Of a stretch of 64,000 nucleotides of DNA, positions 17,218 through 25,121 are shown one piece after another. The position numbers were made by a program, and so were the translations under genes. Below the pieces are notes generated by a model that saw only the letters and a program-made list of their open reading frames with translations, was not told the DNA's origin and did no database searches. Every line of letters begins with the position of its first letter. The first letter of the stretch is position 1. This stretch comes from an uncultured Selenomonadaceae bacterium (GTDB lineage: Bacteria > Bacillota > Negativicutes > Selenomonadales > Selenomonadaceae), in contig CAJOCQ010000002.1 of NCBI GenBank assembly GCA_905233135.1, positions 299,605 to 363,604 of the forward strand. The letters are read 5' to 3'.

Positions 17218-17232
17218 TTCAGGAAAAATTTT

Positions 17233-17263
17233 TTGCGCCCGTAGTTTGACTGCGGGTATTTTT
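17233..17263 (+). terminator. Terminator after PTS IIA gene
   Basis: CCCGTAG and CTGCGGG arms with one G-U pair, followed by TATTTTTTT. Confidence 0.7.
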
Positions 17264-17283
17264 TTATTTTGGAAGTGTTGACA

Positions 17284-17961
17284 ATGAAAAAATTTTTAGG
17301 CTTAATATTCGCACTGTTGCTTATAACAAATTCTGCGCTTGCTATGAAATTTTCGCCGCCCGTTAAAATCGGTGAAATTGGTTTTCCCGTGCAAGCTCCC
17401 TACAGCGGCTTTATAGTTTACGGCGCGGCAAGTAACACCGGCACGCCTTATAATGAAGAGCATACCTACAAGGGCGCGCCGCTCAAAACTTATCAAAAAG
17501 GCGTTGCAATATTCGGCGGCGGCAAGGACGCGCTTTTCTGCAGTTACGATTTTGACGCGGAAAATAATGACGCGCTTAAATTCGGCGGGCGTAATAATTT
17601 TATTTTGAATCGCGCAGGAACTTTCAACGATATTTTGAAAATTGAAACTGACAAAAATTTGACGCTGTACGTTATCTACCATAACTATTGCACTTCAGAT
17701 TTGAATATTATCGGAATAAATAACGGCGCGTGGCAAAATTACATTGACAGCAAAAAAATCAGTGCGCAATATTTCGGCGGCAATGACGGCTATAAAATGG
17801 ACGGCAGCGTTATTTATGAAATGCCGACTTGCAGCGGCGATAAAATTATAATTCCCTATCATCATTGGTATTGGAAAGGCGAAAATGAAACTGAAGGCGA
17901 AATTATTTTAAAGTGGAATGACTCCGCGCAGAAATTTTCTATTGACAAAAAAACTTATTGA
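17284..17961 (+). CDS. Secreted hypothetical protein
   Basis: Family not recognised. 225 residues from ATG 17284 (GGAAGTG upstream). Residues 1-20 are a typical signal peptide with ALA before the cleavage point. The rest is rich in Gly, Asn, Tyr and aromatic residues (YHNYC, IPYHHWYWKGE) with a beta-strand look, as in extracytoplasmic carbohydrate-associated proteins. Two Cys at about 89 and 137 and another near 187 may form a disulfide. Followed nine bases later by ribE. Confidence 0.75.
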   Translation: MKKFLGLIFALLLITNSALAMKFSPPVKIGEIGFPVQAPYSGFIVYGAASNTGTPYNEEHTYKGAPLKTYQKGVAIFGGGKDALFCSYDFDAENNDALKFGGRNNFILNRAGTFNDILKIETDKNLTLYVIYHNYCTSDLNIIGINNGAWQNYIDSKKISAQYFGGNDGYKMDGSVIYEMPTCSGDKIIIPYHHWYWKGENETEGEIILKWNDSAQKFSIDKKTY

Positions 17962-17970
17962 GGTGGTAAA

Positions 17971-18594
17971 TTGTTTACGGGAATAATTGAAGAGACGGGG
18001 CGGCTTAAATCTTTGAACGGCGGGCGAATTGAAATAACCTGCGCGAAAATTTTGAGCGATATAAAAATTGGCGACAGCATTTCTACCAACGGAATTTGCT
18101 TGACAGTAACAGATTTTACAAAAGATTATTTTGCGGCGGACGTAATGCCTGAAACATTGAGGCGAACTTCGCTTGAAGAATTAAATATCGGCGGCGTTGT
18201 AAATCTTGAACGCGCAATGAAAGTTGGAGACAGATTCGGCGGGCACATTGTCAGCGGGCACATTGACGGCACGGGCAAAATTTCAAACATTCGCACCGAA
18301 GGCAACGCAATTTTTATAAATGTTTCTGCAGAAAATTTTTTGTTGAAACAAATTGCAGCAAAAGGCTCGGTTGCATTGGACGGGATAAGCTTAACGGTTG
18401 TTGACGCGGGCGCGGAAAATTTTAGCGTGTCGATGATTCCTCATACCCGCGCAGTTACCAATTTTAATTTTAAGCGCGTAGGCAGTATCGTAAATATTGA
18501 AACTGATATTTTGGCAAAGTACATTGAACGCCTTTTGACTTTTAAAACTTCCGCAGATTTAACCAAAGATTTTCTGATTGAAAACGGCTTTTAG
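17971..18594 (+). CDS. ribE: Riboflavin synthase alpha subunit
   Basis: Final step of riboflavin synthesis: two 6,7-dimethyl-8-ribityllumazines give riboflavin and a pyrimidine. 207 residues, TTG start after GAGGTGG. The two homologous lumazine-binding barrels are clear: MFTGIIEETG..SISTNGICLTVTDF in the first half and GHIVSGHIDGTGKI..VALDGISLTVVDA in the second. ribBA follows two genes later; ribD and ribH are not in the window and no FMN riboswitch was found. Confidence 0.95.
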   Translation: MFTGIIEETGRLKSLNGGRIEITCAKILSDIKIGDSISTNGICLTVTDFTKDYFAADVMPETLRRTSLEELNIGGVVNLERAMKVGDRFGGHIVSGHIDGTGKISNIRTEGNAIFINVSAENFLLKQIAAKGSVALDGISLTVVDAGAENFSVSMIPHTRAVTNFNFKRVGSIVNIETDILAKYIERLLTFKTSADLTKDFLIENGF

Positions 18595-18603
18595 GAGATT
18601 GAT

Positions 18604-19731
18604 ATGAAAAAATTTTTTAAAATAATTTTTATTGCGCTTGCAATTTTTATAGTTGCAGGTTGCGGTGAAACTCAATCCGCCGAAAATGATTCCGCCGCGC
18701 AAAATCCCCCCGTTGCAGAAAATAAATCTGCCGAAGATAATAAAACCGTCGCGCAGGATTCAACCGTTGCAGAAAATAAAACTGCAGAAAATAAACCCGT
18801 CGAAAAAATTCCGCCCGTCGAAAAAAATAAACCGGTAGTAATTTCTTTTGCGGGCGATTGTACTTTGGGCGGCTTTAAGGGCAGCGGTTATCCTTTTGAA
18901 GATTATTGGGCGAACGGCGCGGATTATTATTTTAAAAATGTCAAGCCGATTTTTGCGGCTGACGATATAACTTTTGTAAATCTTGAAGGTCCGCTGACTT
19001 TGAACCCGCAAGTTGCAGAAAAACAATTTCCAATGCGCGGCGAGCCAAAATACGTTGAAATTTTAAAAGCGGGATCTGTCGAAATTTGCAACCTTTCAAA
19101 CAATCACATTTACGATTGCGGCGAAGTCGGCTTCAACGATACCGTGAAACTTTTGCAAGATAATAATATAAAATATTGCGGCGAAGGTTATTCGGCGGTT
19201 ATCGAAGTGCGCGGCTTGAAAGTCGGCTTTTTAGGTTTTCTTGGTTGGTATGACGGCGAGGACGTTCGCAACGAAATTTCAACCGCTATTAATAAAATGC
19301 GCCCGAATGTTGACGTAATTATTACTGAATTTCATTGGGGCGCAGAAAAAGAATATTTTGCTGATTCGACGCAGGAAAGCCTTGCACATTTCACGATTGA
19401 CAGCGGCGCAGATATTGTTGTTGGCGCACATTCGCACGTTGTACAGGGAATTGAACTTTACAAGGGTAAAATTATTGCTTACAGTTTAGCAAATTTCTGT
19501 TTCGGCGCGAATATGAATCCCGTTGACAAGGACACTTTTATTTTGCAAACTTCGATTGCTAAGCAGGGAAATAATCTTGTAATAATGCCGCAAATCATCC
19601 CCTGCAAAATTTCTTCAGTCGATTATACAAACGATTTTTGCCCGACGCCTGCAAGCGGCAACGAGGCGGCAAGGATTTTAAATAAAATTGCCGATTCTTC
19701 AAAGAATTACCCGCAAACCATAAATTTTTAA
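18604..19731 (+). CDS. CapA-family metallophosphatase-like lipoprotein
   Basis: 375 residues. Residues 1-20 are a lipoprotein signal with lipobox VAGC (Cys 20). Residues 21-78 are a low-complexity tether built from repeats such as AENK. The globular part is the CapA/poly-gamma-glutamate capsule fold: VVISFAGDCTLGG near 79-90, NLEGPLT, NNHIYDCGEVGF, TEFHWGAE and GAHSHVVQGIE, the metal-binding residues of a calcineurin-like phosphatase. Probably membrane-anchored and extracytoplasmic. Its place between ribE and ribBA does not suggest a riboflavin role; true substrate unknown. Confidence 0.9.
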   Translation: MKKFFKIIFIALAIFIVAGCGETQSAENDSAAQNPPVAENKSAEDNKTVAQDSTVAENKTAENKPVEKIPPVEKNKPVVISFAGDCTLGGFKGSGYPFEDYWANGADYYFKNVKPIFAADDITFVNLEGPLTLNPQVAEKQFPMRGEPKYVEILKAGSVEICNLSNNHIYDCGEVGFNDTVKLLQDNNIKYCGEGYSAVIEVRGLKVGFLGFLGWYDGEDVRNEISTAINKMRPNVDVIITEFHWGAEKEYFADSTQESLAHFTIDSGADIVVGAHSHVVQGIELYKGKIIAYSLANFCFGANMNPVDKDTFILQTSIAKQGNNLVIMPQIIPCKISSVDYTNDFCPTPASGNEAARILNKIADSSKNYPQTINF

Positions 19732-19744
19732 GGAAGTGATTTAA

Positions 19745-19975
19745 ATGACGAACGAAGAAAAAATTTGGGAAATGCTTACCAAAATGCAAGCAGATATTGA
19801 CGCCTTGAAGAAAAAATCAAAAGTACAAGACGAAGAAACGCCCGAACAGTACGAGGCGCGTAAAAAAGCTTTAATTGAATTTATTAATACGCCCTTGACG
19901 CCTGAAGAAAAAAAAGAAGCTGACGAATTTGCAGAATATATTGCAGAAATGGACGCGAGAAAGGCGGCAATTTAA
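19745..19975 (+). CDS. Small charged hypothetical protein
   Basis: 76 residues, ATG after AAGGAAGTGA, 13 bases after the CapA-type gene. Highly charged and predicted helical, with KMQADIDALKKKSKVQ as a short coiled coil and LTPEEKKEADEFAEYIAEMDARK at the end. No membrane segment. Function unknown; its ribosome site and codon usage support it as real. Confidence 0.65.
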   Translation: MTNEEKIWEMLTKMQADIDALKKKSKVQDEETPEQYEARKKALIEFINTPLTPEEKKEADEFAEYIAEMDARKAAI

Positions 19976-20280
19976 AATAAATTTTGTAAATAAAAAAATT
20001 ATGAGGGCGCACAGGATGTGCACTGCGAAAAACTTGCACAGGAAGAGCGGCAATTTTTTGTTACTAAACCAAAAAAAGGTCGCCCGTCCTCTTAGCGCAG
20101 CTGCCTGCCGCCTTAGTGCGTACAGAAACTAGAATGCAGAATCGACAGTTCTAAGAGCGTTACCAACGCAAGGCGCACTGGACGGGCGACGCTTCTTTCT
20201 TTTAGGTGGCTTTTCTTTCTTCTAAAGAAAGAAAAACCACATTTATAAAAATTTAACAAATCTAAAAGGAGCTAATTTAA
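19976..20280 (+). other. Gap before ribBA with hairpin and palindromic element copy B
   Basis: Holds GCAC-AGGAT-GTGC (about 20014-20026), then a diverged copy of the CGCCCGTC/GACGGGCG element at 20081-20188, then the hairpin GTGG..CCAC around a TTTTCTTTCTT/AAAGAAAGAAAA stem at 20206-20240, and AAAGGAGC before ribBA. Confidence 0.65.
20081..20240 (+). repeat. Palindromic intergenic element, copy B
   Basis: CGCCCGTCC at 20081 and GGACGGGCG at 20180-20188 are the outer arms. The interior is diverged from copies A, C, D and F, but the outer arms and the following polypyrimidine hairpin (GTGG/CCAC closing pairs) match the family. Confidence 0.6.
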
Positions 20281-21489
20281 ATGAGCGAATTTGCAACGAT
20301 TGAACAAGCTATTGACGATATTAAACGCGGAAAAATGATTGTGGTTATTGACGACGAGGACAGGGAAAACGAAGGCGATATAATTTGCGCGGCTGAAACA
20401 GTCACGCCCGAACAAATTAATTTTATGGCAACTTACGCCAAAGGCTTAATCTGCACGCCGATTATTGGTAAACGCCTTGACGAATTGGAAATTGGGCAGA
20501 TGGTTGAGCGCAACACCGATAACCACGAAACGGCTTTTACAATTTCTGTTGACGGTTGGGACACTGAAACGGGAATTTCGGCATATGAACGTTGCCGCAC
20601 GATTAAACTTTTGCTTGATAAAAATTCAAAGCCGTCAAGTTTCCGCCGTCCCGGTCACGTTTTCCCGTTGCGCAGTGTTGAAGGCGGCGTACTTCGCCGC
20701 GCAGGGCATACTGAAACTACAACCGATTTGGCGCGGCTTGCCGGGCTTTATCCCGCCGGTTTATGTTGCGAAATTATGGACGATGACGGACATATGATGC
20801 GCACCGAAAAATTAAAGCAATTCGCCGAAACGCACGGCTTAAATATTATTACTGTACGCGCGCTGATTGAATACCGCCGCCGCACTGAAAAACTCGTTAA
20901 ACTTATTGCGGACGCAGATTTCCCCAGCAAGTACGGGCGTTTCAGATTAAAGGCGTATGAAAGTTCGCTTGACGGCAAATGTCATTTGGCGATTGTCAAG
21001 GGTGAAGTTGCAGGCAAGGAAAATGTTTTGGTGCGCGTACATTCCGAATGCTTGACGGGCGACGCGCTAGGCTCGTTGCGTTGCGATTGCGGCGACCAAC
21101 TTCAAACTGCCTTAAAAAGAATTGAGAAGGAAGGCGCAGGCGTAGTACTTTATATGCGGCAAGAAGGGCGCGGGATTGGCTTGGCAAATAAAATTCGCGC
21201 GTACGTTTTGCAGGACGAAGGCAAAGATACTGTTGAGGCGAATGTACTTTTGGGCTTTAAACCTGATATGCGCGATTATGGAATTGGAGCGCAGATTTTG
21301 GCGGATTTGGGCTTGACTTCAATTCGCCTTATGACGAACAACCCCGCAAAACGCGCAGGACTCGAAGGTTACGGCTTAAAAATTACCGAACGTGTTCCAA
21401 TAGTTATGCAACCTACAAAGTTTGACTCAAAATATTTGACTGTCAAAAAAGTTAAAATGGGACACGTTTTCGACGAAGACAAAAATTAG
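20281..21489 (+). CDS. ribBA: Bifunctional DHBP synthase / GTP cyclohydrolase II
   Basis: Supplies both precursors of riboflavin: 3,4-dihydroxy-2-butanone 4-phosphate from ribulose 5-phosphate, and the pyrimidine from GTP. 402 residues. N-terminal half is RibB (IDDEDRENEGDIICAAE near 21-37, FRRPGHVFPLR, TDLARLAG); C-terminal half is RibA (HSECLTGDALGSLRCDCGDQL with the zinc cysteines, MRQEGRGIGLANK, RLMTNNPAKRAGLEGYG). ATG after AAAGGAGC. Ends in TAG that begins a short G-rich repeat. Confidence 0.97.
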   Translation: MSEFATIEQAIDDIKRGKMIVVIDDEDRENEGDIICAAETVTPEQINFMATYAKGLICTPIIGKRLDELEIGQMVERNTDNHETAFTISVDGWDTETGISAYERCRTIKLLLDKNSKPSSFRRPGHVFPLRSVEGGVLRRAGHTETTTDLARLAGLYPAGLCCEIMDDDGHMMRTEKLKQFAETHGLNIITVRALIEYRRRTEKLVKLIADADFPSKYGRFRLKAYESSLDGKCHLAIVKGEVAGKENVLVRVHSECLTGDALGSLRCDCGDQLQTALKRIEKEGAGVVLYMRQEGRGIGLANKIRAYVLQDEGKDTVEANVLLGFKPDMRDYGIGAQILADLGLTSIRLMTNNPAKRAGLEGYGLKITERVPIVMQPTKFDSKYLTVKKVKMGHVFDEDKN

Positions 21490-21511
21490 GTGTTAGGGAA
21501 TTAGAAAAAGC

Positions 21512-21684
21512 CGCCCGTCACTAAAGCCGCAGCGCACGGTAACTTAGATGCGTCGGAAAAAGTTGAGGTCCCAAAGGGGACCACCAGTTACTGAGAGCGT
21601 ACTTGAAACCGAGCGGCCCTGACGGGCGGCGAAGTTTTTCTTTCTTTGGTACTTTTTTTCTTTTTGCAAAAAGAAAGAAAGTAC
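21512..21684 (+). repeat. Palindromic intergenic element, copy C
   Basis: Outer arms CGCCCGTCA (21512-21520) and TGACGGGCG (21620-21628). Internal hairpin GGTCCC-AAAG-GGGACC at 21567-21582. Followed by the hairpin GTAC..GTAC over a polypyrimidine/polypurine stem at 21649-21684. Ends 64 bases before the aldo/keto reductase gene. Confidence 0.85.
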
Positions 21685-21748
21685 ATTTAAAATATAAAAA
21701 ATCTTAAACTTAAACTTAAAAATTTAAATAAAAAAGGAGCCTTGAAAA

Positions 21749-22678
21749 ATGAAGTACGTGGAATTTGGCGCGGAAAAAAATCAGGCGTCAGAAATTGTTA
21801 TCGGTATGATGAGAATTTCCGAAATGTCAACAAAAGAAGTTGCCGCGTTGATTGACTCGGGGCTGGAAGCGGGAATTAATTTTCTTGACACGGCGGATAT
21901 TTACGCGCGTGGAAAATCTGAAGAGATTCTCGGCAAAGTCTTCGCAGAAAATCCCGCCCTGCGCGAAAAGGTAATTTTGCAGTCGAAGTGCGGGATTCGT
22001 ATCGACGAAGATTTTACTTGGTTTGATTTTTCAAAGAAATATATTTTGTCTGCGGTTGAAGGCAGTTTGAAACGCCTGCAAACAGATTATCTTGACTGCT
22101 TGTTATTGCACCGCCCCGACGCTTTAATGGAGCCCGAAGAAATTGCTGAAGCATTCGCCGAACTTTATAAAGCGGGCAAAGTTAAAAATTTCGGCGTCAG
22201 CAATTTTAATCCGATGATGATGGCAATGCTTAACGAATTTGTAGAATTTCCGCTCGTAACAAATCAAGTGCAGTTGTCGGTTGCACATACGCCGATGATT
22301 GACGCGGGATTTCAAGTCAATATGCATTGGGACGGCGCGGCTATGCGTGACGGCGGAATTTTGGAATATTGCCACCTGAACAATATCGTGATTCAAACTT
22401 GGTCTTCTTTGCAATACGGTTACTTTGACGGCGTTTTTCTCGGCTCCGAAAAATATCCGAAGCTTAACGCCGTTTTAAACAGAATTGCAAAAGAAAAAGG
22501 CGTTACGCCCGCCGCAGTTGCGCTTGCGTGGATTTTGAAATATCCCGCAAAAATGCAAGCCGTCATTGGTACAACGAAACCTGCGCGAGTCAAAGAATCT
22601 GCAGCGGCATCTGATATTGAACTTACCAAAAAGGAATGGTACGAAATTTATTTGTCCGCAGGCAATAAGCTCCCGTAA
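21749..22678 (+). CDS. Aldo/keto reductase (YdhF-like)
   Basis: NAD(P)H-dependent oxidoreductase with a TIM barrel. 309 residues, ATG after AAAAGGAGCC. Catalytic set visible: DTADIYARGKSEEILG (Asp and Tyr near 48-53), QSKCGI (Lys), LLHRPDAL (His near 123), then NFGVSNFN and the C-terminal cofactor segment AVIGTTKPARVKE. Resembles the group of E. coli YdhF rather than sugar reductases. Monocistronic, ending in a strong terminator. Confidence 0.92.
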   Translation: MKYVEFGAEKNQASEIVIGMMRISEMSTKEVAALIDSGLEAGINFLDTADIYARGKSEEILGKVFAENPALREKVILQSKCGIRIDEDFTWFDFSKKYILSAVEGSLKRLQTDYLDCLLLHRPDALMEPEEIAEAFAELYKAGKVKNFGVSNFNPMMMAMLNEFVEFPLVTNQVQLSVAHTPMIDAGFQVNMHWDGAAMRDGGILEYCHLNNIVIQTWSSLQYGYFDGVFLGSEKYPKLNAVLNRIAKEKGVTPAAVALAWILKYPAKMQAVIGTTKPARVKESAAASDIELTKKEWYEIYLSAGNKLP

Positions 22679-22708
22679 AAAATAATAGTTAAAATTTTTA
22701 CATCGATT

Positions 22709-22750
22709 TTAAAGCCGTTTAAATGCGTTTTAAGCGGCTTTTATTTTTTA
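22709..22750 (+). terminator. Terminator after aldo/keto reductase gene
   Basis: AAAGCCGTTTAAA pairs with TTTTAAGCGGCTTT, then TATTTTTT. Confidence 0.8.
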
Positions 22751-22775
22751 TAGTAAAATGTACCCACACAACTAA

Positions 22776-22804
22776 AAAGACGCCGTATCGTCAAAATACG
22801 ACGT
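22776..22804 (-). terminator. Terminator after MutS-like gene
   Basis: On the minus strand GACGTCGTAT pairs with ATACGGCGTC, followed by TTTTTAG. Confidence 0.75.
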
Positions 22805-22821
22805 CATATGAGGGCAAATTT

Positions 22822-24603
22822 TTATTCAATCAAAATTCCTGTCATTTTCAAAAGATATTTTGCATTGGTAGTAGTACAACGCCCATCGCGGAGTTTAAAA
22901 TCAAATTTAATTTTATCGCCTTCATAATATTCTTGGAAGTGCGAATTAAAAATTGGCGTGGCATTCGGCGAAGTCATTTCGCAAAGTTCAAAATCGTGCG
23001 TTGTAACAAGCGTAATGCTGCGCTCATTCGTCAAACGTTTAATTGCCTCGCGCGCGCCCAATAACCTGTCATTTTCATTTGTGCCTTTGAAAATTTCGTC
23101 AATGCAAATAAGCATTGGCAAATTTTTTTGGCTGTACTCAATCATTGACTTAATCCGCAAAAGTTCCGCGTAAAAAGTCGACATACCCTGCGAAATATCG
23201 TCATTGACTCGAATTGAAGTAAAAATTGACATTCTGCTGACCGAAAAACTTTCGGCGCAAACAGGTGCGCCCGCGTACGCCAATAAAACCGAACTTGCAA
23301 GCGTGCGAATCCAAGTTGTTTTCCCCGACATATTTGCGCCGGTTATAATCGTAGTACTTGCGCGTAAATCCGCGTTGTTTGCAACCGCGTTTTTATCAGC
23401 TATTAAAATACTTGTTAAATTTTTCGCCTTAATTCTCGGTTTATCGCCGTCCAAAAGTTTTGGAAAACAATATACATCGCGCGTTTGTCCAATCGACGCA
23501 AAACTCATTAAAACTTCCGCTTCAGACCACGCATCTAACCATTGGCGCAAATGTTGCATTGCAGTTTTTCGCCAACTCAAAAACGCCGCCGCGCAGAAAA
23601 AATCTAACAAAAATAATCCGTTGCCTAAAATGTACGATACGGGATTTTTGCGCGCGTTCACAACTTTTACAAGCAACGCCAACATTTTTAATCTTTCAGC
23701 CGCCGAAACTTCAGCGGTTAAGGCGTCACGAATTTTTTTCAAGCCGCGTGAACTGAAGTCCGTACTTTCCAGCCGTTCAAAAATTGCCTGATATAACTTT
23801 AATTCCTTTGAAAAAATTTGCAGCGGCTTTAAAAGTTCCGAAGTTTTTCTAAGCATTGCAAACGCCATAAGCAACGATAAAAACGGAATGAACGGCAATA
23901 ACAGCGGGTCTAAAATTTCACGGTACGTTAAGAAACATTGAATTACAAAAAGCGGCAGCGGCAAAAAGCGCAGGTAGAAAATTTTTTCGATTTGCGGCAA
24001 AGGCTCTTCAACTGCTTTTAATAATTCGGTTGTATCGTGATTGTCGGGCATAAGGCGCGCGAACGCTTCCAAGTCCAGCGAAAGGCGCGGGCGTTGCAAT
24101 AATTCTGCAACGGCGTGTTGACGTATTCTGATTTCGGAAAAATCTTTGGGCGGCAACGGCGAAAGTGATTCAGCCAACCTGTCGCGCCCGCGTTTGGTAC
24201 GCGCCGCGCATATGTACTGAAAAATTGAACCCGCGCCGAAAATATATAAATCTACGTCTTGCGGTCTGTCATTTTTCAAATAGCGGTGCCCATCCTGCGA
24301 ACGTTTTCGCCAAGTGCCGCGCGCCCGCACTATGTACGAATTTAAAACATTCAGCCGCGAAATTAAAAATTTTTGGCGGCTTTTAATTTCGTCGTGATAA
24401 CTTACCAACCGCAAAAAAATTAAAAACAAAATTGCCGCGCCCCAATAACCTTCCCTGTAATAATCGTAACCAATGGCAAAACTTGCAGCCGTTGCCAAAA
24501 AAATTCCTACGCGCGCCCAAGAAACTTTTTTTTCGCGCTGATATAAATTTTTCTGTTCGGTTAAATCAATTTCGCGCTCATTATCATAAAATTCTCTGTT
24601 CAA
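22822..24603 (-). CDS. Membrane-bound MutS-family ATPase
   Basis: 593 residues. The C-terminal third is the MutS ATPase: Walker A ITGANMSGKTTWIR near 415, then SRMSIFTSIRVNDDISQGMSTFYAEL and Walker B MLICIDEIFKGTNENDR near 495, followed by TTHD. There are no mismatch-recognition or clamp domains. Instead two pairs of hydrophobic segments occur (about 30-65 and 215-255), so the protein is membrane-bound. Proteins of this layout are widespread in Firmicutes and Bacteroidetes and not known to act in mismatch repair; role unknown. The start was taken at 24603. Confidence 0.85.
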   Translation of the reverse strand: MNREFYDNEREIDLTEQKNLYQREKKVSWARVGIFLATAASFAIGYDYYREGYWGAAILFLIFLRLVSYHDEIKSRQKFLISRLNVLNSYIVRARGTWRKRSQDGHRYLKNDRPQDVDLYIFGAGSIFQYICAARTKRGRDRLAESLSPLPPKDFSEIRIRQHAVAELLQRPRLSLDLEAFARLMPDNHDTTELLKAVEEPLPQIEKIFYLRFLPLPLFVIQCFLTYREILDPLLLPFIPFLSLLMAFAMLRKTSELLKPLQIFSKELKLYQAIFERLESTDFSSRGLKKIRDALTAEVSAAERLKMLALLVKVVNARKNPVSYILGNGLFLLDFFCAAAFLSWRKTAMQHLRQWLDAWSEAEVLMSFASIGQTRDVYCFPKLLDGDKPRIKAKNLTSILIADKNAVANNADLRASTTIITGANMSGKTTWIRTLASSVLLAYAGAPVCAESFSVSRMSIFTSIRVNDDISQGMSTFYAELLRIKSMIEYSQKNLPMLICIDEIFKGTNENDRLLGAREAIKRLTNERSITLVTTHDFELCEMTSPNATPIFNSHFQEYYEGDKIKFDFKLRDGRCTTTNAKYLLKMTGILIE

Positions 24604-24712
24604 AAAATTTTCAACCCTTTATAAGTTAGTGGAATAGTGTGATAGTTTGATAGTGGGATAGTATTAAATTACCAAACCAAGATTCGCGCGGGATGCGCCC
24701 GTTTGAAAAAAT

Positions 24713-24888
24713 CGCCCGTCATTAAAGCCGCAGCGCGCGGTAATGCTGAGGCGTCGGAAAAAGTTGAGGTCCCAAAAGGGGGCCACCTGTTACTAAGGGC
24801 GTACAGAACCTTAGCGGCCCTGACGGGCGTTAAAAGCACTTTTTTCTTTGGTACTTTCTTTTTTTTGCTTCGGAAAAAAAGAAAGTAC
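24713..24888 (+). repeat. Palindromic intergenic element, copy D
   Basis: Outer arms CGCCCGTCA (24713-24721) and TGACGGGCG (24821-24829), internal hairpin GGTCCC/GGGGCC with a G-U pair, and the trailing GTAC..GTAC polypyrimidine hairpin at 24851-24888, whose loop differs from copy C while the stem is kept. Confidence 0.85.
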
Positions 24889-24983
24889 ATTTAAATTTAA
24901 ATAAAAAACCTAAACTTAAAAAACATTATAAACTTTTTGCGGGAAATTGTGAAATAATTTTTTGCGCGTAATTGCAATGGTAA

Positions 24984-25000
24984 ATTGTAAATGTTACAAT
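24984..25000 (+). promoter_or_regulatory. Perfect palindrome, candidate operator for rnjA
   Basis: ATTGTAA-ATG-TTACAAT, a 7-3-7 perfect inverted repeat about 65 bases before the first ribosome site. Size and symmetry suit a dimeric repressor site. Confidence 0.45.
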
Positions 25001-25064
25001 GTCAAAAATGATAAATGTTCGGACAATATTTTTTGTAGGTCGATTTTTATCAGGAGGTCTTTAT

Positions 25065-25121
25065 ATGAAAAATTTTACAGAGGTGGTTAATCTTGAAAAA
25101 CAACGAACAACAACGCATTGA
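25065..25121 (+). CDS. 18-residue leader peptide overlapping rnjA
   Basis: ATG with a strong CAGGAGGT eight bases upstream opens a frame of 18 codons and TGA. It contains the rnjA ribosome site (GAGGTGG) and overlaps the first 29 bases of rnjA in a different frame. Ribosomes translating it would uncover or block the rnjA start, so it may set RNase J output. Content ends RTTTH. Real translation is inferred from the ribosome site only. Confidence 0.45.
   Translation: MKNFTEVVNLEKQRTTTH

Larger units (their letters stand above)
24604..25064. other. Gap between MutS-like gene and rnjA leader
   Basis: Holds an octamer tandem (TAGTGGAA, TAGTGTGA, TAGTTTGA, TAGTGGGA, TAGT at 24627-24663), the GCGCGGGATGCGC hairpin (24685-24697), palindromic element copy D with its hairpin, and the rnjA promoter region with the ATTGTAA-ATG-TTACAAT palindrome. 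A 63-codon ORF over copy D is not believed to be a gene. Confidence 0.7.

Noticed and set aside
17218..17970. Possible FMN riboswitch before ribE
   Set aside because: None of the conserved RFN blocks was found upstream of ribE or ribBA.
20081..20188. tRNA-like look of CTTAGCGCAGCTG in palindromic element copy B
   Set aside because: No acceptor stem, anticodon arm or T-loop can be drawn; outer arms match the element family.
24703..24894. 63-codon ORF over palindromic element copy D
   Set aside because: The same reading frame contains stop codons in copies C and F, so the frame is not conserved while the stems are.
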